A program made the translations under genes and the position numbers. The notes below the pieces were generated by a model that worked only from the letters and a program-made list of their open reading frames with translations, searched no databases and was not told the DNA's origin. Of a stretch of 64,000 nt of DNA, positions 53,181 to 62,149 are shown in pieces. The DNA lies in the NCBI RefSeq assembly GCF_006715025.1, contig NZ_VFMK01000001.1, positions 3,596,001-3,660,000 on the forward strand. The letters are read 5' to 3'. How positions within the stretch are numbered: the stretch's first letter is position 1; each line of letters starts with the position of its first letter. This DNA is from Serratia fonticola (GTDB taxonomy: Bacteria; Pseudomonadota; Gammaproteobacteria; Enterobacterales; Enterobacteriaceae).

Positions 53181-54473
53181 TTACTGAGCCAGGACTTGCT
53201 GTTTGGCCAACTCAGCGTCGACTTTATCGTTAGTGGCTTTCAATTCAGCGGCGATATCACTGTTGCAGTTCGCCAGAACGCGGTTAAACCCATCAGCAGT
53301 GATCTGGCGGATTGGCGTCCAGTTTGGCACCTGTGGCACGTAACGCCCCTGCTCGGCGTACAGCTTGGCGAAGATGCTCCAACGGTTATCATCGTAAACG
53401 CTCTGCGTATCCACCTGTTGGTTCACCGGCAAACGCACTACCGGCATATTCTTGGTGCCTTTGCCCATGCCGATCTCTTGCCCTTCCTGCGAGATCATAA
53501 ATTCGATGAACTTGCGGGCAGCCTCTTTTTTCTTGCTGCTCTTCATCAGGAATACCGTGGTCCCCTCAGCCAGTGTGGCTTGGCTCTTCGGCCCCTGCAA
53601 CGTCACTACTTCGAACTTGTCCTTGCCCGGATCTTTATCAAACAATGCGATATGGTAAGGCCCGCTAAAGAACATACCGGTCTGCCCGGAACGGAATGAA
53701 GGGATCACATCCGCCGTGGTGGCGTTAATCGCGCCGGGTTGAACCACTTTTTCGCACAGCATGTCGCGCATAAATTGCAGGGTTTCCGCCGCTGCAGGCT
53801 CATCTAACGCGCCCTTATACTTACCCTGACCTGACTCACGGATAAAGTCGCCGCCGGCTTGCCAAAGGAAGGCGCTCATAAACCAGCTGGCATAACCACG
53901 CGTGGTAGAGGCAGGCAGAATAAAGCCGTAGGTATCATTTTTACCGTTGCCGTCCGGATCTTGTGTTGTGAAGGCTTTCGCCAGCGTCGCCACATCCTGC
54001 CAGGTTTTGGGCTGCGGCAGGCCCAGCTTTTCACGCCAGTCTTTGCGTACAAACAACGCGAAGGTCTGCGCGGAAGTCGGTACACCATAATATTTACCGT
54101 CGGTATAGCGCGTACTCTCCCAGGCTATCGGGTAGAGGTTGTCATGCCCTGCGATGCTCTTCGGATCGATTTCTTCGGCAATACCAAGCTGGATAAACTG
54201 CCCTATGGCCACCGCATCGTTAAAGATCAGGTCAGGTAAAGCGTTCCCTGCGGCGGCACGCGCCAGGCGCTGTTCGAAATCAGTAGTCGCATTGAAGTAT
54301 TCAATCTTGATGCCGGTCTGTTTCTCGAAAGTTTCGGCCTCTTTTTTATAGATATTCTTTGAATCGTTACTGGCACGGATCCAAACGTTAAGTGTTTCTG
54401 CAGCATAAGCCTGCATTGTTCCCAGACCGAGTGCTGATAACAGCAGTAGTGATTTAATTTTTATGACGGACAT
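53181..54473 (-). CDS. Periplasmic sugar-binding protein
   Basis: This is the solute-binding protein of the CUT1 importer, about 430 residues. I chose the ATG at 54473, 10 bp after AAGGA; a GTG at 54482 is too close to that site. The signal peptide (VIKIKSLLLLSALGLGTMQAYA) is cleaved before AETLNVWIRAS. The mature protein has the extracellular type-1 binding fold, seen for instance in GVPTSAQTFALFVRKDW. The flanking lyase genes suggest uronate oligosaccharides as ligand. Confidence 0.93.
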   Translation of the reverse strand: MSVIKIKSLLLLSALGLGTMQAYAAETLNVWIRASNDSKNIYKKEAETFEKQTGIKIEYFNATTDFEQRLARAAAGNALPDLIFNDAVAIGQFIQLGIAEEIDPKSIAGHDNLYPIAWESTRYTDGKYYGVPTSAQTFALFVRKDWREKLGLPQPKTWQDVATLAKAFTTQDPDGNGKNDTYGFILPASTTRGYASWFMSAFLWQAGGDFIRESGQGKYKGALDEPAAAETLQFMRDMLCEKVVQPGAINATTADVIPSFRSGQTGMFFSGPYHIALFDKDPGKDKFEVVTLQGPKSQATLAEGTTVFLMKSSKKKEAARKFIEFMISQEGQEIGMGKGTKNMPVVRLPVNQQVDTQSVYDDNRWSIFAKLYAEQGRYVPQVPNWTPIRQITADGFNRVLANCNSDIAAELKATNDKVDAELAKQQVLAQ

Positions 54474-54482
54474 TTTATTCAC

Positions 54483-54997
54483 ATCCTTTTTTTAGAGGCT
54501 CGATTATCACGATAATAGAGTAAGCCGAGGTGCTGGATAATTTAAAATGAATGCTGAACCATTAAATCCAATGCCATTTTTAAATACAACGCCATAAAAT
54601 AGAAATCGTGTTTCAAAATTAAAAAACTTGCTATTGATCACGGTTATAAGTGACAACAAAAGTGACATTTTTTATTAATCATTAAAAAACATACAGTTAT
54701 TTGATTTACATTTTCCAGCAAGATATTAAATTTTTTTGATAAATTGATATTTATGTGATCTGAGCCTAATTTTTTGAGGTTTTTTGGGATACTTAGGCTA
54801 AATTTGAATTTCATCACAAAAATTTTCCTCCTGTCTCTTACACTGCGAAATATCAATATTGAAACAATATTTCATTTATTGATTTTAACGATAAAAAATA
54901 ACATCATAAGCATAAAGTCATTACTCAAATGACCTGCCACTGACTTATTTGATGCCATAACATCTATTACAGTATCTTTTGATAAACGGAGAAAATT
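54483..54997. promoter_or_regulatory. Divergent promoter region of uronate locus
   Basis: This 515-bp AT-rich gap separates the importer operon (-) from the lyase operon (+) and holds no gene. A nested inverted repeat is present: AGCCTAA (54763-54769) with TTAGGCT (54793-54799), flanked by TGTGAT (54754-54759) and ATCACA (54813-54818). It could be an operator for a shared regulator; no regulator gene lies nearby. The ribosome-binding site CGGAGA precedes the lyase ATG. Confidence 0.45.
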
Positions 54998-56233
54998 ATG
55001 TTGCCGACAAAAAAGGCTTTTTTGCCCCGTCTACCCTTGCTGGCATTGACCGTTGCCGCTTTATTGCACACGACTGATTCATTTGCTGCCGATGCCCATC
55101 CTCTGATTGTCAAACTGGACGACTTACAATACAGCCAGCAGCAAATCGCCGCGCAAAAACCGGCGTTTATCGGTGCCTACAAGCGCCTGATCACCTCCGC
55201 AGACAAGGCGCTTAAAAAGCCACTGTATTCGGTGATGGACAAAAGCCTGACCGCCGCCAGCGGCGACAAGCATGACTATTACAGTTTCCCTCCGTACTGG
55301 TGGCCAGATCCGAGTAAAAAAGACGGCTTACCTTATATCCGTAAAGACGGTGAAACCAACCCTGATTCCAACAGTGATGCAACCGATAAAAAACGCCTCA
55401 ACAGCATGAGTAGCGATGTCTGGTCACTGGCGTTAGCCTGGCACTTCAGCCAAAACAAAGCCTATGCGGAGAAAGCGCGTGACCAGCTCGTGAACTGGTT
55501 TATCAACCCACAAACCCGTATGAATCCGAACTTGCAGTATGCGCAGGCAATCCCCGGCATTAACGATGGCCGTGGTATTGGTTTGATCGACAGCCGTGCG
55601 CTGGTTGACGTCATTGATGCCATCGAACTGTTACGCCCTGCCAACGTCATCAGCGAGGAGCAATATCAGCAGCTCAAACAGTGGTACGGTGATTTTTATC
55701 AATGGATGACCACCAGCCAGAATGGTTTCGAAGAAGATAACTGGCATAACAATCATGGCACCTATTACGACTTGCAGGCGGCGTCATTTGCCTTGTTCAG
55801 CGGCAAAACGGAGGATGCCAAAAGACGCCTGCAAATTACCCAATTGCGGCGCATCGCCAATCAATTTGATATCGAAGGCCGCCAGATGGCGGAGCTGGAG
55901 CGCACCCGCCCGTGGCATTACAGCAATTTCAACCTTGAGGCTTACAACAAGCTTGGGCGTCTAGGGGAAGTGGCCGGTGTCGACGTATGGAACTTTAGCC
56001 TGGATGGACATAGTCTGCGTCAAGGGTATCAGTATATTGCCGGTTTTGTTCACAGCGACGCGCCATGGCCGTGGAAAGATATCGACAAAATGAATGATAA
56101 AAAAGCGCTGGTTAATATCGTCACTGCCGCCCGCGCCTGGCCAGAGGACTCACTATTTCGTGAGAAAGCACAATGGCTGATGGCCAGTTACCCCGACGAA
56201 ATCACAACACTCATTGCCCCATTGAAGCCTTAA
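54998..56233 (+). CDS. Secreted alginate-lyase-family protein
   Basis: This is a 411-residue PF05426-family lyase with a signal peptide (ending ALLHTTDSFAADA, cleavage near residue 30) and so probably periplasmic. It shares YYSFPPYWWPDP, GLPYIRKDGETNPDS and NNHGTYYD with the leaderless paralogue at 49141-50277. It would shorten uronate polymers before import. It is first of two genes on this strand, followed 25 bp later by a heparinase-like lyase gene. Confidence 0.88.
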   Translation: MLPTKKAFLPRLPLLALTVAALLHTTDSFAADAHPLIVKLDDLQYSQQQIAAQKPAFIGAYKRLITSADKALKKPLYSVMDKSLTAASGDKHDYYSFPPYWWPDPSKKDGLPYIRKDGETNPDSNSDATDKKRLNSMSSDVWSLALAWHFSQNKAYAEKARDQLVNWFINPQTRMNPNLQYAQAIPGINDGRGIGLIDSRALVDVIDAIELLRPANVISEEQYQQLKQWYGDFYQWMTTSQNGFEEDNWHNNHGTYYDLQAASFALFSGKTEDAKRRLQITQLRRIANQFDIEGRQMAELERTRPWHYSNFNLEAYNKLGRLGEVAGVDVWNFSLDGHSLRQGYQYIAGFVHSDAPWPWKDIDKMNDKKALVNIVTAARAWPEDSLFREKAQWLMASYPDEITTLIAPLKP

Positions 56234-56258
56234 GCTGCGGGAATAGGAATTTATAGCG

Positions 56259-58283
56259 ATGAAGCAGTTCACCACGCAGCAACTCACGCTGTTGAAAAAT
56301 CGCGCGGCCAAGCAGCCGTCGGTGATTGAGCATCTGCTGGCGGAAAACGCCGTGGTGCTCAACACCCCACTTCAGGTCCCCGAAACCGCCATAGCAACCT
56401 GGAATCTCTATTATTACTGTCCCGATCACGGTGTGCGTCTGGTCTGGCAACGGGATTCTCCCACCGAACATCGCTGCCCGGTTGACGGGCAGTGTTTTAC
56501 CGGAGAACCCTATGACGGCGCCTGGTGGCGGGCGATGAACGGCCTGAACGCCAAAGCCTGCCGCCAGTTGGGATTGCTATGGCAACTCACTGGTGAAAAA
56601 GCGTATCTGAGTAAAGTCACCGATATTCTGCTCCGCTATGCGGAGTTCTACCCGGACTATCAGGAGCACGGTGGCATTCCTCACAACGGGCCGGGCAAGA
56701 TGAATGCCCAGACCCTGTGTGAAGCAAACTGCCTGCTCGATTTCACCTTGGGCTACGACTTTATCGCTGAGGCGTTAACGCCCGATCAGCGCGACTATAT
56801 CTGCACCCGTTTACTGCGCTGTGGCGCAGAGTTCCTGATGGCACACCGTACGCCACAGCTCCATAACCACGAAGTGAAGATCGGCTGTGCCGTGGGTGTG
56901 CTAGGGTTTATTTTACAAGATGAAGGATTGCTGGACTTCGCCGTCAATCAGCCCTATGGGTTACGCTATCAGCTTGAACATGGGCTGTTCGAAGAAGGGT
57001 TATGGTTCGAGGGGTCGATTCACTATCACTTCTATGCGCTGCAAGGCTTTATGGCGTTTGAAAAGCTGGCTCAGGGCAGCCGCTGGAGCCTGCTTGAGGC
57101 GCCGTATTATCGCAAGATGCTCAGCTTCCCCCTCCAGTTATTGATGCCGGACGGGAGCTTCCCACGGATTAATGATTGTATCTATGGCCAGGAGAAGCTC
57201 GAACACAGCGAACTTTACGAGTTTGCCTGGTATTACTACCAAGATGAAGATTATGCGGCTGCGCTGCAGGCCATCTATCGTGACAAGCCACGTGCCAATA
57301 TTGATGCGCTACTTTACGGCGCTGATTTGCCAGCACAGCGCTTGGCACTGATCCCACAACATCATCTACACGCTCCAGATTGTGGCCTGACGATTTGGCG
57401 TGACCCGGCGCAACAGCGGGCATTGCTGATAAAACACGCGCCTTATGGCGGTGAGCATGACCATTACGATCGCTTGGGGCTGATTTTGTTCGACCAGGGC
57501 AAAGAGATCCTGCCCGATCTCGGTACTACCGGTTACGGCGCACAGATGCATTATGGCTACTACAAGAACAGCGCTACCCATAATACGCTGACGGTAAACC
57601 AGGCCAACCAGCCCCCTGCGATCCCGCAGGTACACTGTTACCATCAAAGCGAGGCGTTCTGCTGGTTGGATGTAGCGGTTGATTGGCGGCAAAGCCCCCC
57701 AGAGCTGGACAGCCACACCCGGATGGAATGGGATAGCCAGGCTTATCGTGATATCCACTTCCGCCGTCGCTTGCTGTGGTTGAAAGGTGCGTTGATCGAC
57801 ATCAGCAACATAGAAAACCCTCATCAGCAACAGTTGGATTGGACGCTACATCTGCAGGGTAAAGCGCTGGATGCCGAGGGGGAAAGCGCACCATTCACCC
57901 AACAAGGGCCACTGGCGCTCATGCACGATGCGCGGGTTACGCCACTGCTCAACAGCCAACCGCGCCATTTTGCCACTTCCCGCACGGGGCAGGCTTTATG
58001 GCTACATGGCGATGCCATGCTGTGGCAGGGCTATGCCCCTGCCAACCCGGCGGTTACCGATCTCAGCTATCTGGCACTGCGCAGCCACCAATCACAGGCA
58101 GAGTTTATCTGTGCCTGGGATTTTGATGACCAGCAGCCTATAACCGATATGCAGGTTAACCGGGATCATGCAGGCCTGCATATTCAACTGCGGCGTGGCG
58201 AACTGACGTTGTTGGTAGAAGTGAGCGACAGTTTCGACATACTCCCGCAATTGCATATGACCCATGGGAATTTGACGCTTTAA
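56259..58283 (+). CDS. Heparinase II/III-like oligosaccharide lyase
   Basis: This is a 674-residue cytoplasmic enzyme (no signal peptide) with an N-terminal alpha/alpha-toroid (about 1-340) and a C-terminal beta-sandwich of the heparinase II/III family (about 360-670). It resembles the exo-acting oligoalginate lyases of families PL15/PL17. Candidate active-site residues lie in FEGSIHYHFY and GGEHDHYDRLGL. It would convert imported oligouronates to monomers, working with the leaderless PF05426 lyase. Exact substrate is open. Confidence 0.82.
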   Translation: MKQFTTQQLTLLKNRAAKQPSVIEHLLAENAVVLNTPLQVPETAIATWNLYYYCPDHGVRLVWQRDSPTEHRCPVDGQCFTGEPYDGAWWRAMNGLNAKACRQLGLLWQLTGEKAYLSKVTDILLRYAEFYPDYQEHGGIPHNGPGKMNAQTLCEANCLLDFTLGYDFIAEALTPDQRDYICTRLLRCGAEFLMAHRTPQLHNHEVKIGCAVGVLGFILQDEGLLDFAVNQPYGLRYQLEHGLFEEGLWFEGSIHYHFYALQGFMAFEKLAQGSRWSLLEAPYYRKMLSFPLQLLMPDGSFPRINDCIYGQEKLEHSELYEFAWYYYQDEDYAAALQAIYRDKPRANIDALLYGADLPAQRLALIPQHHLHAPDCGLTIWRDPAQQRALLIKHAPYGGEHDHYDRLGLILFDQGKEILPDLGTTGYGAQMHYGYYKNSATHNTLTVNQANQPPAIPQVHCYHQSEAFCWLDVAVDWRQSPPELDSHTRMEWDSQAYRDIHFRRRLLWLKGALIDISNIENPHQQQLDWTLHLQGKALDAEGESAPFTQQGPLALMHDARVTPLLNSQPRHFATSRTGQALWLHGDAMLWQGYAPANPAVTDLSYLALRSHQSQAEFICAWDFDDQQPITDMQVNRDHAGLHIQLRRGELTLLVEVSDSFDILPQLHMTHGNLTL

Positions 58284-58294
58284 GCCCGCCTGTG

Positions 58295-58325
58295 ATCTGT
58301 GGCCTCCCCTGGGGAGGCCGCAGAT
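58295..58325. terminator. Hairpin between convergent genes
   Basis: A long GC-rich inverted repeat (ATCTGTGGCC with GGCCGCAGAT, plus an inner CTCC/GGAG stem) starts 12 bp after the heparinase-like gene. It sits before the end of the convergent lipoprotein gene. No good T-tract follows on either strand. Confidence 0.45.
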
Positions 58326-58764
58326 TAACCTCAAAGAATAAAGTCTTCTGTATCCGACTGGGCGGCGGCAATAAAGCGGGCTGTGCGGTTATTGACGGTG
58401 GCACATTTTTCGCTCAACAAGGCTTTGTCTGCAACCAGCGCCTGATAACGCGTATGGGTCTGCGCAGCAAGCTGTTGCTGATAACTGGCCTGATGGGTAT
58501 CCCAGCCCTGTTTTTCTGCTAGCCGCATCGCGGTACGTTGCAGTTTGACATCATCCGGGATATCGCTTCTATCACAGTTCTGCCGCAAGAAACGCCCGCC
58601 CGCCAATTGCGTTGCAAGCTTGTCTAATTGCGCTTGTACTGGCGGCTGAGGCTGATGGGAAACCTGCTGGCAACCTGCAACAACCATCAGGAGCACTGCC
58701 AGCCAAAAAAACTTACGTAATGAACGGGCCATAAGGAGATCCTGAAATAACCGCAGATTAACCT
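58318..58764. repeat. 14-bp direct repeats around lipoprotein gene
   Basis: The sequence CCGCAGATTAACCT occurs at 58318-58331 and again at 58751-58764, exactly flanking the lipoprotein gene. A palindrome (ACCTAA-TC-TTAGGT, 58761-58774) overlaps the right copy. This could reflect a past insertion or be chance. Confidence 0.55.
58331..58732 (-). CDS. PulS/OutS-like pilot lipoprotein
   Basis: This is a small lipoprotein of 133 residues with a lipobox (LLMVVAGC, Cys about residue 21). After a Pro/Gln linker, the rest (FLRQNCDRSDIPDD ... KQGWDT ... SEKCATVN) matches the four-helix pattern with two paired Cys of the PulS/OutS chaperone family. That family pilots the type II secretion secretin to the outer membrane. 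No secretion genes lie nearby, so it is an orphan. I recall the family pattern rather than a measured alignment. Confidence 0.65.
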   Translation of the reverse strand: MARSLRKFFWLAVLLMVVAGCQQVSHQPQPPVQAQLDKLATQLAGGRFLRQNCDRSDIPDDVKLQRTAMRLAEKQGWDTHQASYQQQLAAQTHTRYQALVADKALLSEKCATVNNRTARFIAAAQSDTEDFIL

Positions 58765-58955
58765 AATCTTAGGTGAGCCCAGGATACTCCTCAAGCCAGC
58801 CAAGGGATTTAAAATCCCGACGGAAAAGCCACGCCATATCCCTTCTCTTTGTGTGATTTATGAACCTCTTGCAGGTAGAATGATCCGCGCCCAATAAAGG
58901 GCAGGCTTTTTACAATCGGTTTATGGCATCGCCATAAAAAAGGAGTTTTTCCCTT

Positions 58956-59990
58956 ATGACAGGTCTGTTTCTGGGGTTCCTTCTTGGATTTATCATGCAA
59001 CGCGGGCGCTTTTGTATGGCCGGCGGTCTGAGAGACCTCTATCTGTTCCGCGACGGCCGCATGACCATCGCTATCCTCATCATCATTACCTTGCAAAGCA
59101 TCGGGCTGTTTACCTTCGTAGCCCTCGGCTGGGCCCAACTCCCTGGCGGAAATTTCCGTTGGCTGGCAACGCTGGTTGGCGGCGTGACCTTCGGCATCGG
59201 GATGGGATTGGCCAGTTCCTGTTCTACCGGGGCTTACTACCGCGCCGCCGAAGGGCTGGTAGGCAGCATGATCGCCGTCGTCGGTTTTGTGGTGGCCAGT
59301 TGGTATATCCGCCAACCGGGTGGCAAGCAACTGTTCGCCCCGATCAACGCCCCGACCTTGCCGGACGCCTCTCTGATACAGACCTTGGGTATTTCCCCCT
59401 GGTCGGCGGTGGTGGTGTTGACCCTGCTGACTGGCGTACTGGTCTGGCGCCATCTGAAGCGCAAATCATTCCCCGTGCCCCAACCTAAACCACGTAAACA
59501 GGGCATTGCCCATTGGCTGTTCGAAGCCCGCTGGCACCCCTTCGCCAGTGCGGTACTGATCGGCATCATCGCGCTGCTGGCATGGCCTTCCAGCCTGGCC
59601 TCTGGCAGGGTCGGTGGTTTAGGCATCAGCGGCCCGAGTGCGCAGCTATTCGCATTAATTACCGAGGGGAAAACCGGATTCTTCGGCTGGGCTGGCTATC
59701 TGCTCATCGGGATTTTTGTTGGCTCGTTCGCTGCCGCGTGGGGCAGCCAGGAATTCCGGCTGCGCTCGCCTGGCCTATCGACGATGGCCAAAAGCCTACT
59801 TGGGGGTGGACTGATGGGGATCGGCAGTGGGCTTGCAGGAGGTTGTATGCTGGGAAACACCATCGTGAATACCGCCTGGTTCTCCTGGCAAGGCTGGCTG
59901 TTTATACCGTGCATTCTTTTAGGTAGCTGGCTGGTCAGCTACTTCACCATTATCCTTCCGAATCAATCTATTAAAGCAAAAGGGGTATAA
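58956..59990 (+). CDS. tsuA: Thiosulfate importer TsuA (YeeE/YedE family)
   Basis: This is an inner-membrane protein of 344 residues with about nine hydrophobic helices. The conserved Cys residues of the family are seen in RGRFCMAGG, ASSCSTGAYYRAAEG and AGGCMLGNT, spaced as in YeeE-type thiosulfate transporters. AAAGGAG precedes the ATG at 58956. The next gene, 5 bp later, encodes a TusA-like protein, the usual TsuA/TsuB pair. It would bring in thiosulfate for cysteine synthesis. Confidence 0.88.
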   Translation: MTGLFLGFLLGFIMQRGRFCMAGGLRDLYLFRDGRMTIAILIIITLQSIGLFTFVALGWAQLPGGNFRWLATLVGGVTFGIGMGLASSCSTGAYYRAAEGLVGSMIAVVGFVVASWYIRQPGGKQLFAPINAPTLPDASLIQTLGISPWSAVVVLTLLTGVLVWRHLKRKSFPVPQPKPRKQGIAHWLFEARWHPFASAVLIGIIALLAWPSSLASGRVGGLGISGPSAQLFALITEGKTGFFGWAGYLLIGIFVGSFAAAWGSQEFRLRSPGLSTMAKSLLGGGLMGIGSGLAGGCMLGNTIVNTAWFSWQGWLFIPCILLGSWLVSYFTIILPNQSIKAKGV

Positions 59991-59995
59991 AGGAC

Positions 59996-60223
59996 ATGAA
60001 AACGATAACGCTAGATACAACGGGCAAACTGTGCCCGTTCCCGCTGATTGAAGCCAAAAAACACATTGAGCAATTGAGCTCAGGCGACCTGCTGGTGATT
60101 GAGTATGATTGCGCCCAAGCGACGGAGAACCTGCCCCGTTGGGCGGTGGAAGCTGGACACAGCGTGACGGATTTCCAACAAACCGGCGATGCCCGCTGGC
60201 AAATCAGCATTCAAAAAGGCTAA
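59996..60223 (+). CDS. tsuB: TusA-like sulfur carrier TsuB (YeeD)
   Basis: This is a 75-residue SirA/TusA-fold protein with the active-site motif LCPFPLIEAKK, whose Cys is about residue 13. In the E. coli pair the YeeD protein works with YeeE in thiosulfate uptake. It is 5 bp downstream of tsuA and so co-transcribed. Confidence 0.88.
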   Translation: MKTITLDTTGKLCPFPLIEAKKHIEQLSSGDLLVIEYDCAQATENLPRWAVEAGHSVTDFQQTGDARWQISIQKG

Positions 60224-60248
60224 GTCACCACGCTGCGCTTATCTTGAC

Positions 60249-60267
60249 GCCCGGGAAATTCCCGGGC
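60249..60267. terminator. GC-rich palindrome after tsuB
   Basis: A 9-bp inverted repeat around one base (GCCCGGGAA-A-TTCCCGGGC) lies 26 bp after tsuB. It can form a 7-bp GC stem with an AAATT loop. No T-tract follows, so terminator function is only likely by position. Confidence 0.45.
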
Positions 60268-60294
60268 CACAGAGTAAGAGGGAATTAGGTGTGG

Positions 60295-60366
60295 ACTGGA
60301 TACGGGATCACTGTGAGTTGTATCTGGCAGGGGCTGGCTGATACAGTGTGGCCTGACTGGATAACC
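60295..60366 (+). pseudogene. SymE-like C-terminal fragment, copy A
   Basis: This is a degenerate 72-bp match to the start of the SymE-like repeat found intact at 61994. It begins at the same boundary (ACTGGATACGGGAT) but has several substitutions and an early stop. It joins directly to an Rhs fragment on the opposite strand. Confidence 0.6.
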
Positions 60367-60650
60367 GCAGGCATCATAGCGGTAGTGTTCCTGCAACTGG
60401 CTGCCCTCGCTCACCGAGACCACCTGCCGGTTGCCATTCACCACATAACTCAGACGTTCGCGCTCATCGTTGGCCGCCACCAGATTTAACGCATTGTCAT
60501 AGCGGTAAGTACGATCCAACCCGGCCAGTACGGGCTGCTGAATATCACTCACCTCTTCCGGAGTGAATATCCGCGTCTGTCGCCCTGCCCGCTGGTGAGT
60601 TATCTGCCCCATCAGATCGTACTGATTGCTCAGCAAATAAAGCCCCCAAG
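60367..60650 (-). pseudogene. Rhs core fragment
   Basis: A truncated stretch of Rhs YD-repeat sequence is readable on the - strand (NQYDLMGQITHQRAGRQT, then YRYDNALNLVAAN, QLQEHYRYDACGYP). It lacks both the N-terminal part and the DPxGL-type core end. Both edges are SymE-like sequences of the opposite strand, so it is a recombination remnant. Confidence 0.8.
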
Positions 60651-60824
60651 ACAACACGCCGCTACACCGTGGGCTATTCGCCCAACCGGGGTATCAAGAA
60701 GCCCGCGCCACAACTGCTTAACAAGGGTTATTGGCTGGAAGAACTGGGATTTTTAACCGGCCAGCCGGTCACGGTAAATATTGAACAGGGAAGATTGATT
60801 ATTCAGGCGGAGGGCAATGTATGA
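60651..60824 (+). pseudogene. SymE-family toxin gene, 5' truncated
   Basis: In-frame codons read TTRRYTVGYSPNRGIKKPAP, continuing through GYWLEELGFLTGQPV and VNIEQGRLIIQ to a TGA. This matches the SymE family (AbrB-like fold, SOS-induced type I toxin in E. coli). No start codon remains, since the 5' part is replaced by Rhs sequence. A 45-codon frame overlaps its stop (60821-60958) but is not convincing as a gene. Confidence 0.7.
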
Positions 60825-60973
60825 ACGGAAGCACTATTATACAGACAACCACTAGGCGGATTTATTCCTGGCTGATTATCGATAGCAGGGACATTATCAA
60901 GGCTGGGTTTGTGGCGGGGCGGCATTTAAGATATAACCGAACCAGGATGGGTTGGTAATAACGTTGGTTTCTT

Positions 60974-61171
60974 ATGAGAGAGATTGAGCGGTTATTATTG
61001 GACATAGACACTCATCCCTATATTGGCGCGAACTGGGTACGGAATAACGGCGACTTGTATCTGGCGGGGGACTGGCTGACGCAAAGCAGCCAGACCGGGC
61101 AACCGCTGGCGTTCAGCGTGATGCCTGGTAAGGTGGTGATTCGGTTACAGCAGGGGAATATATTTTCTTAA
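60974..61171 (+). CDS. SymE-like small protein, copy B
   Basis: This is a 65-codon frame whose last 46 codons (ANWVRNNGDLYLAGDWLTQ, then TGQPLAFSVMPGKVVIRL) match the C-terminal half of SymE-like proteins. The first 18 residues are unrelated to SymE. The repeat part (61032-61171) is 140 bp, the same length as copy C. A strong terminator follows at once. It may be a remnant rather than a working gene. Confidence 0.5.
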   Translation: MREIERLLLDIDTHPYIGANWVRNNGDLYLAGDWLTQSSQTGQPLAFSVMPGKVVIRLQQGNIFS

Positions 61172-61180
61172 CAACAAATA

Positions 61181-61220
61181 AAAAAGCCGGGAAGATCCAG
61201 AGAGGACTTTCTCGGCTTTT
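61181..61220. terminator. Bidirectional terminator
   Basis: The sequence AAAAAGCCG pairs with CGGCTTTT and continues imperfectly inward. On the + strand it ends CGGCTTTTATTA and on the - strand CGGCTTTTTTATTT. It sits between the SymE-like copy B and the end of the second Rhs fragment, serving both. Confidence 0.75.
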
Positions 61221-61242
61221 ATTACTTACAAAAATGACACAC

Positions 61243-61990
61243 TAATTCTATCAGGATCTACTTCCCGTGGGGTTCCCATGTGATCGGCAACCACATAATG
61301 GAGCTTGCCCTTCTCATACCGCGCTACCGGGGTCAGCCCCCCTGGTGCGTACAACCAGTGGATACTCTGTTCGTAGGCAACGGAACCGTCTGCATAGATC
61401 GGGGCTTCTTCTATCAGTTGGTCACCGCTCCACAGGTATTCATAACCTTGCAGCGCATCGTTGGCCGGGGTAACGGCAGGAAATGCAGTCTCATCCCGTG
61501 GCGAAATCGCAGGCGCAGAGGTGACCACCCGCAATTTGCGAATACATCGCCCAAAGGCATCATAACCGTAGCGCCAGCGTTCACCCTTCGGCGTCATCAG
61601 CTCGGTTAACTGGTCCTGCTCATTCCAGCGGTAGCGCCATACCTGCGGTCGGAACCCCTCTTTCAGCTCGCGTTTTTCAACCAGTCTTCCGCCATGGTCG
61701 TAACGATATTGGCAGTGACCACGGGAGACCACCCGTCCCGCCTGCTGGCGCTGTGCCTCTTGCTGTAACGCCGCTTCCGCCCCACGCGGCAACCGCGCAT
61801 GTAACGTCAGGTTCTGATTGGCATCATAGGTAAACTGTTCCAGCAACGGCAGGAAACCGCCAAAGTCCGCCCGGACTATCTGGTCATTGAGGTTGTAGTG
61901 GTACTGGGTCTTGCCCCAGCGCCCGTCATCAATACCCACCACGTTATAGGCCCGGTCATACTGCCAACTGCGGTTGACCGCGCTGCCGTG
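61243..61990 (-). pseudogene. Rhs core fragment, second
   Basis: About 245 codons of Rhs YD-repeat core are readable (WQYDRAYNVVGIDDGRWGKT, YRYDHGGRLVEKREL, YGYDAFGRCIRKL, IHWLYAPGGLTPVARYEKGK). The frame stops soon after DHMGTPREV, before the conserved core end and any toxin tip. The 5' side meets a SymE-like repeat of the opposite strand. The open frame to 62068 is an artefact of that junction. Confidence 0.85.
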
Positions 61991-61993
61991 CAA

Positions 61994-62133
61994 ACTGGAT
62001 ACGGGATAACGGCGAGCTGTATCTGGCGGGGGACTGGCTGACGCAATGCGGCCTGACCGGGCAACCACTGGCGATCAACGTGATGCCTGGTCAGGTGGTG
62101 ATTAGGATTCAGCAGGGTAATATGTTGGCATAA
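61994..62133 (+). pseudogene. SymE-like C-terminal repeat, copy C
   Basis: This is an intact 140-bp repeat unit encoding WIRDNGELYLAGDWLTQCG and then GQPLAINVMPGQVVIRIQQG to a TAA. It has no start codon of its own. It is followed by a terminator and shares its left edge with the other three copies. Confidence 0.65.
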
Positions 62134-62149
62134 CGAAAGATAAAAATGT

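Noticed and set aside
60821..60958. 45-codon ORF overlapping the SymE remnant stop
   Set aside because: Only the ATGA overlap favours it; the sequence has no family features and sits in decayed DNA.
61991..62068. Extension of the second Rhs frame to an upstream start
   Set aside because: The added residues come from the reverse strand of a SymE-like repeat, so the start is an artefact of recombination.
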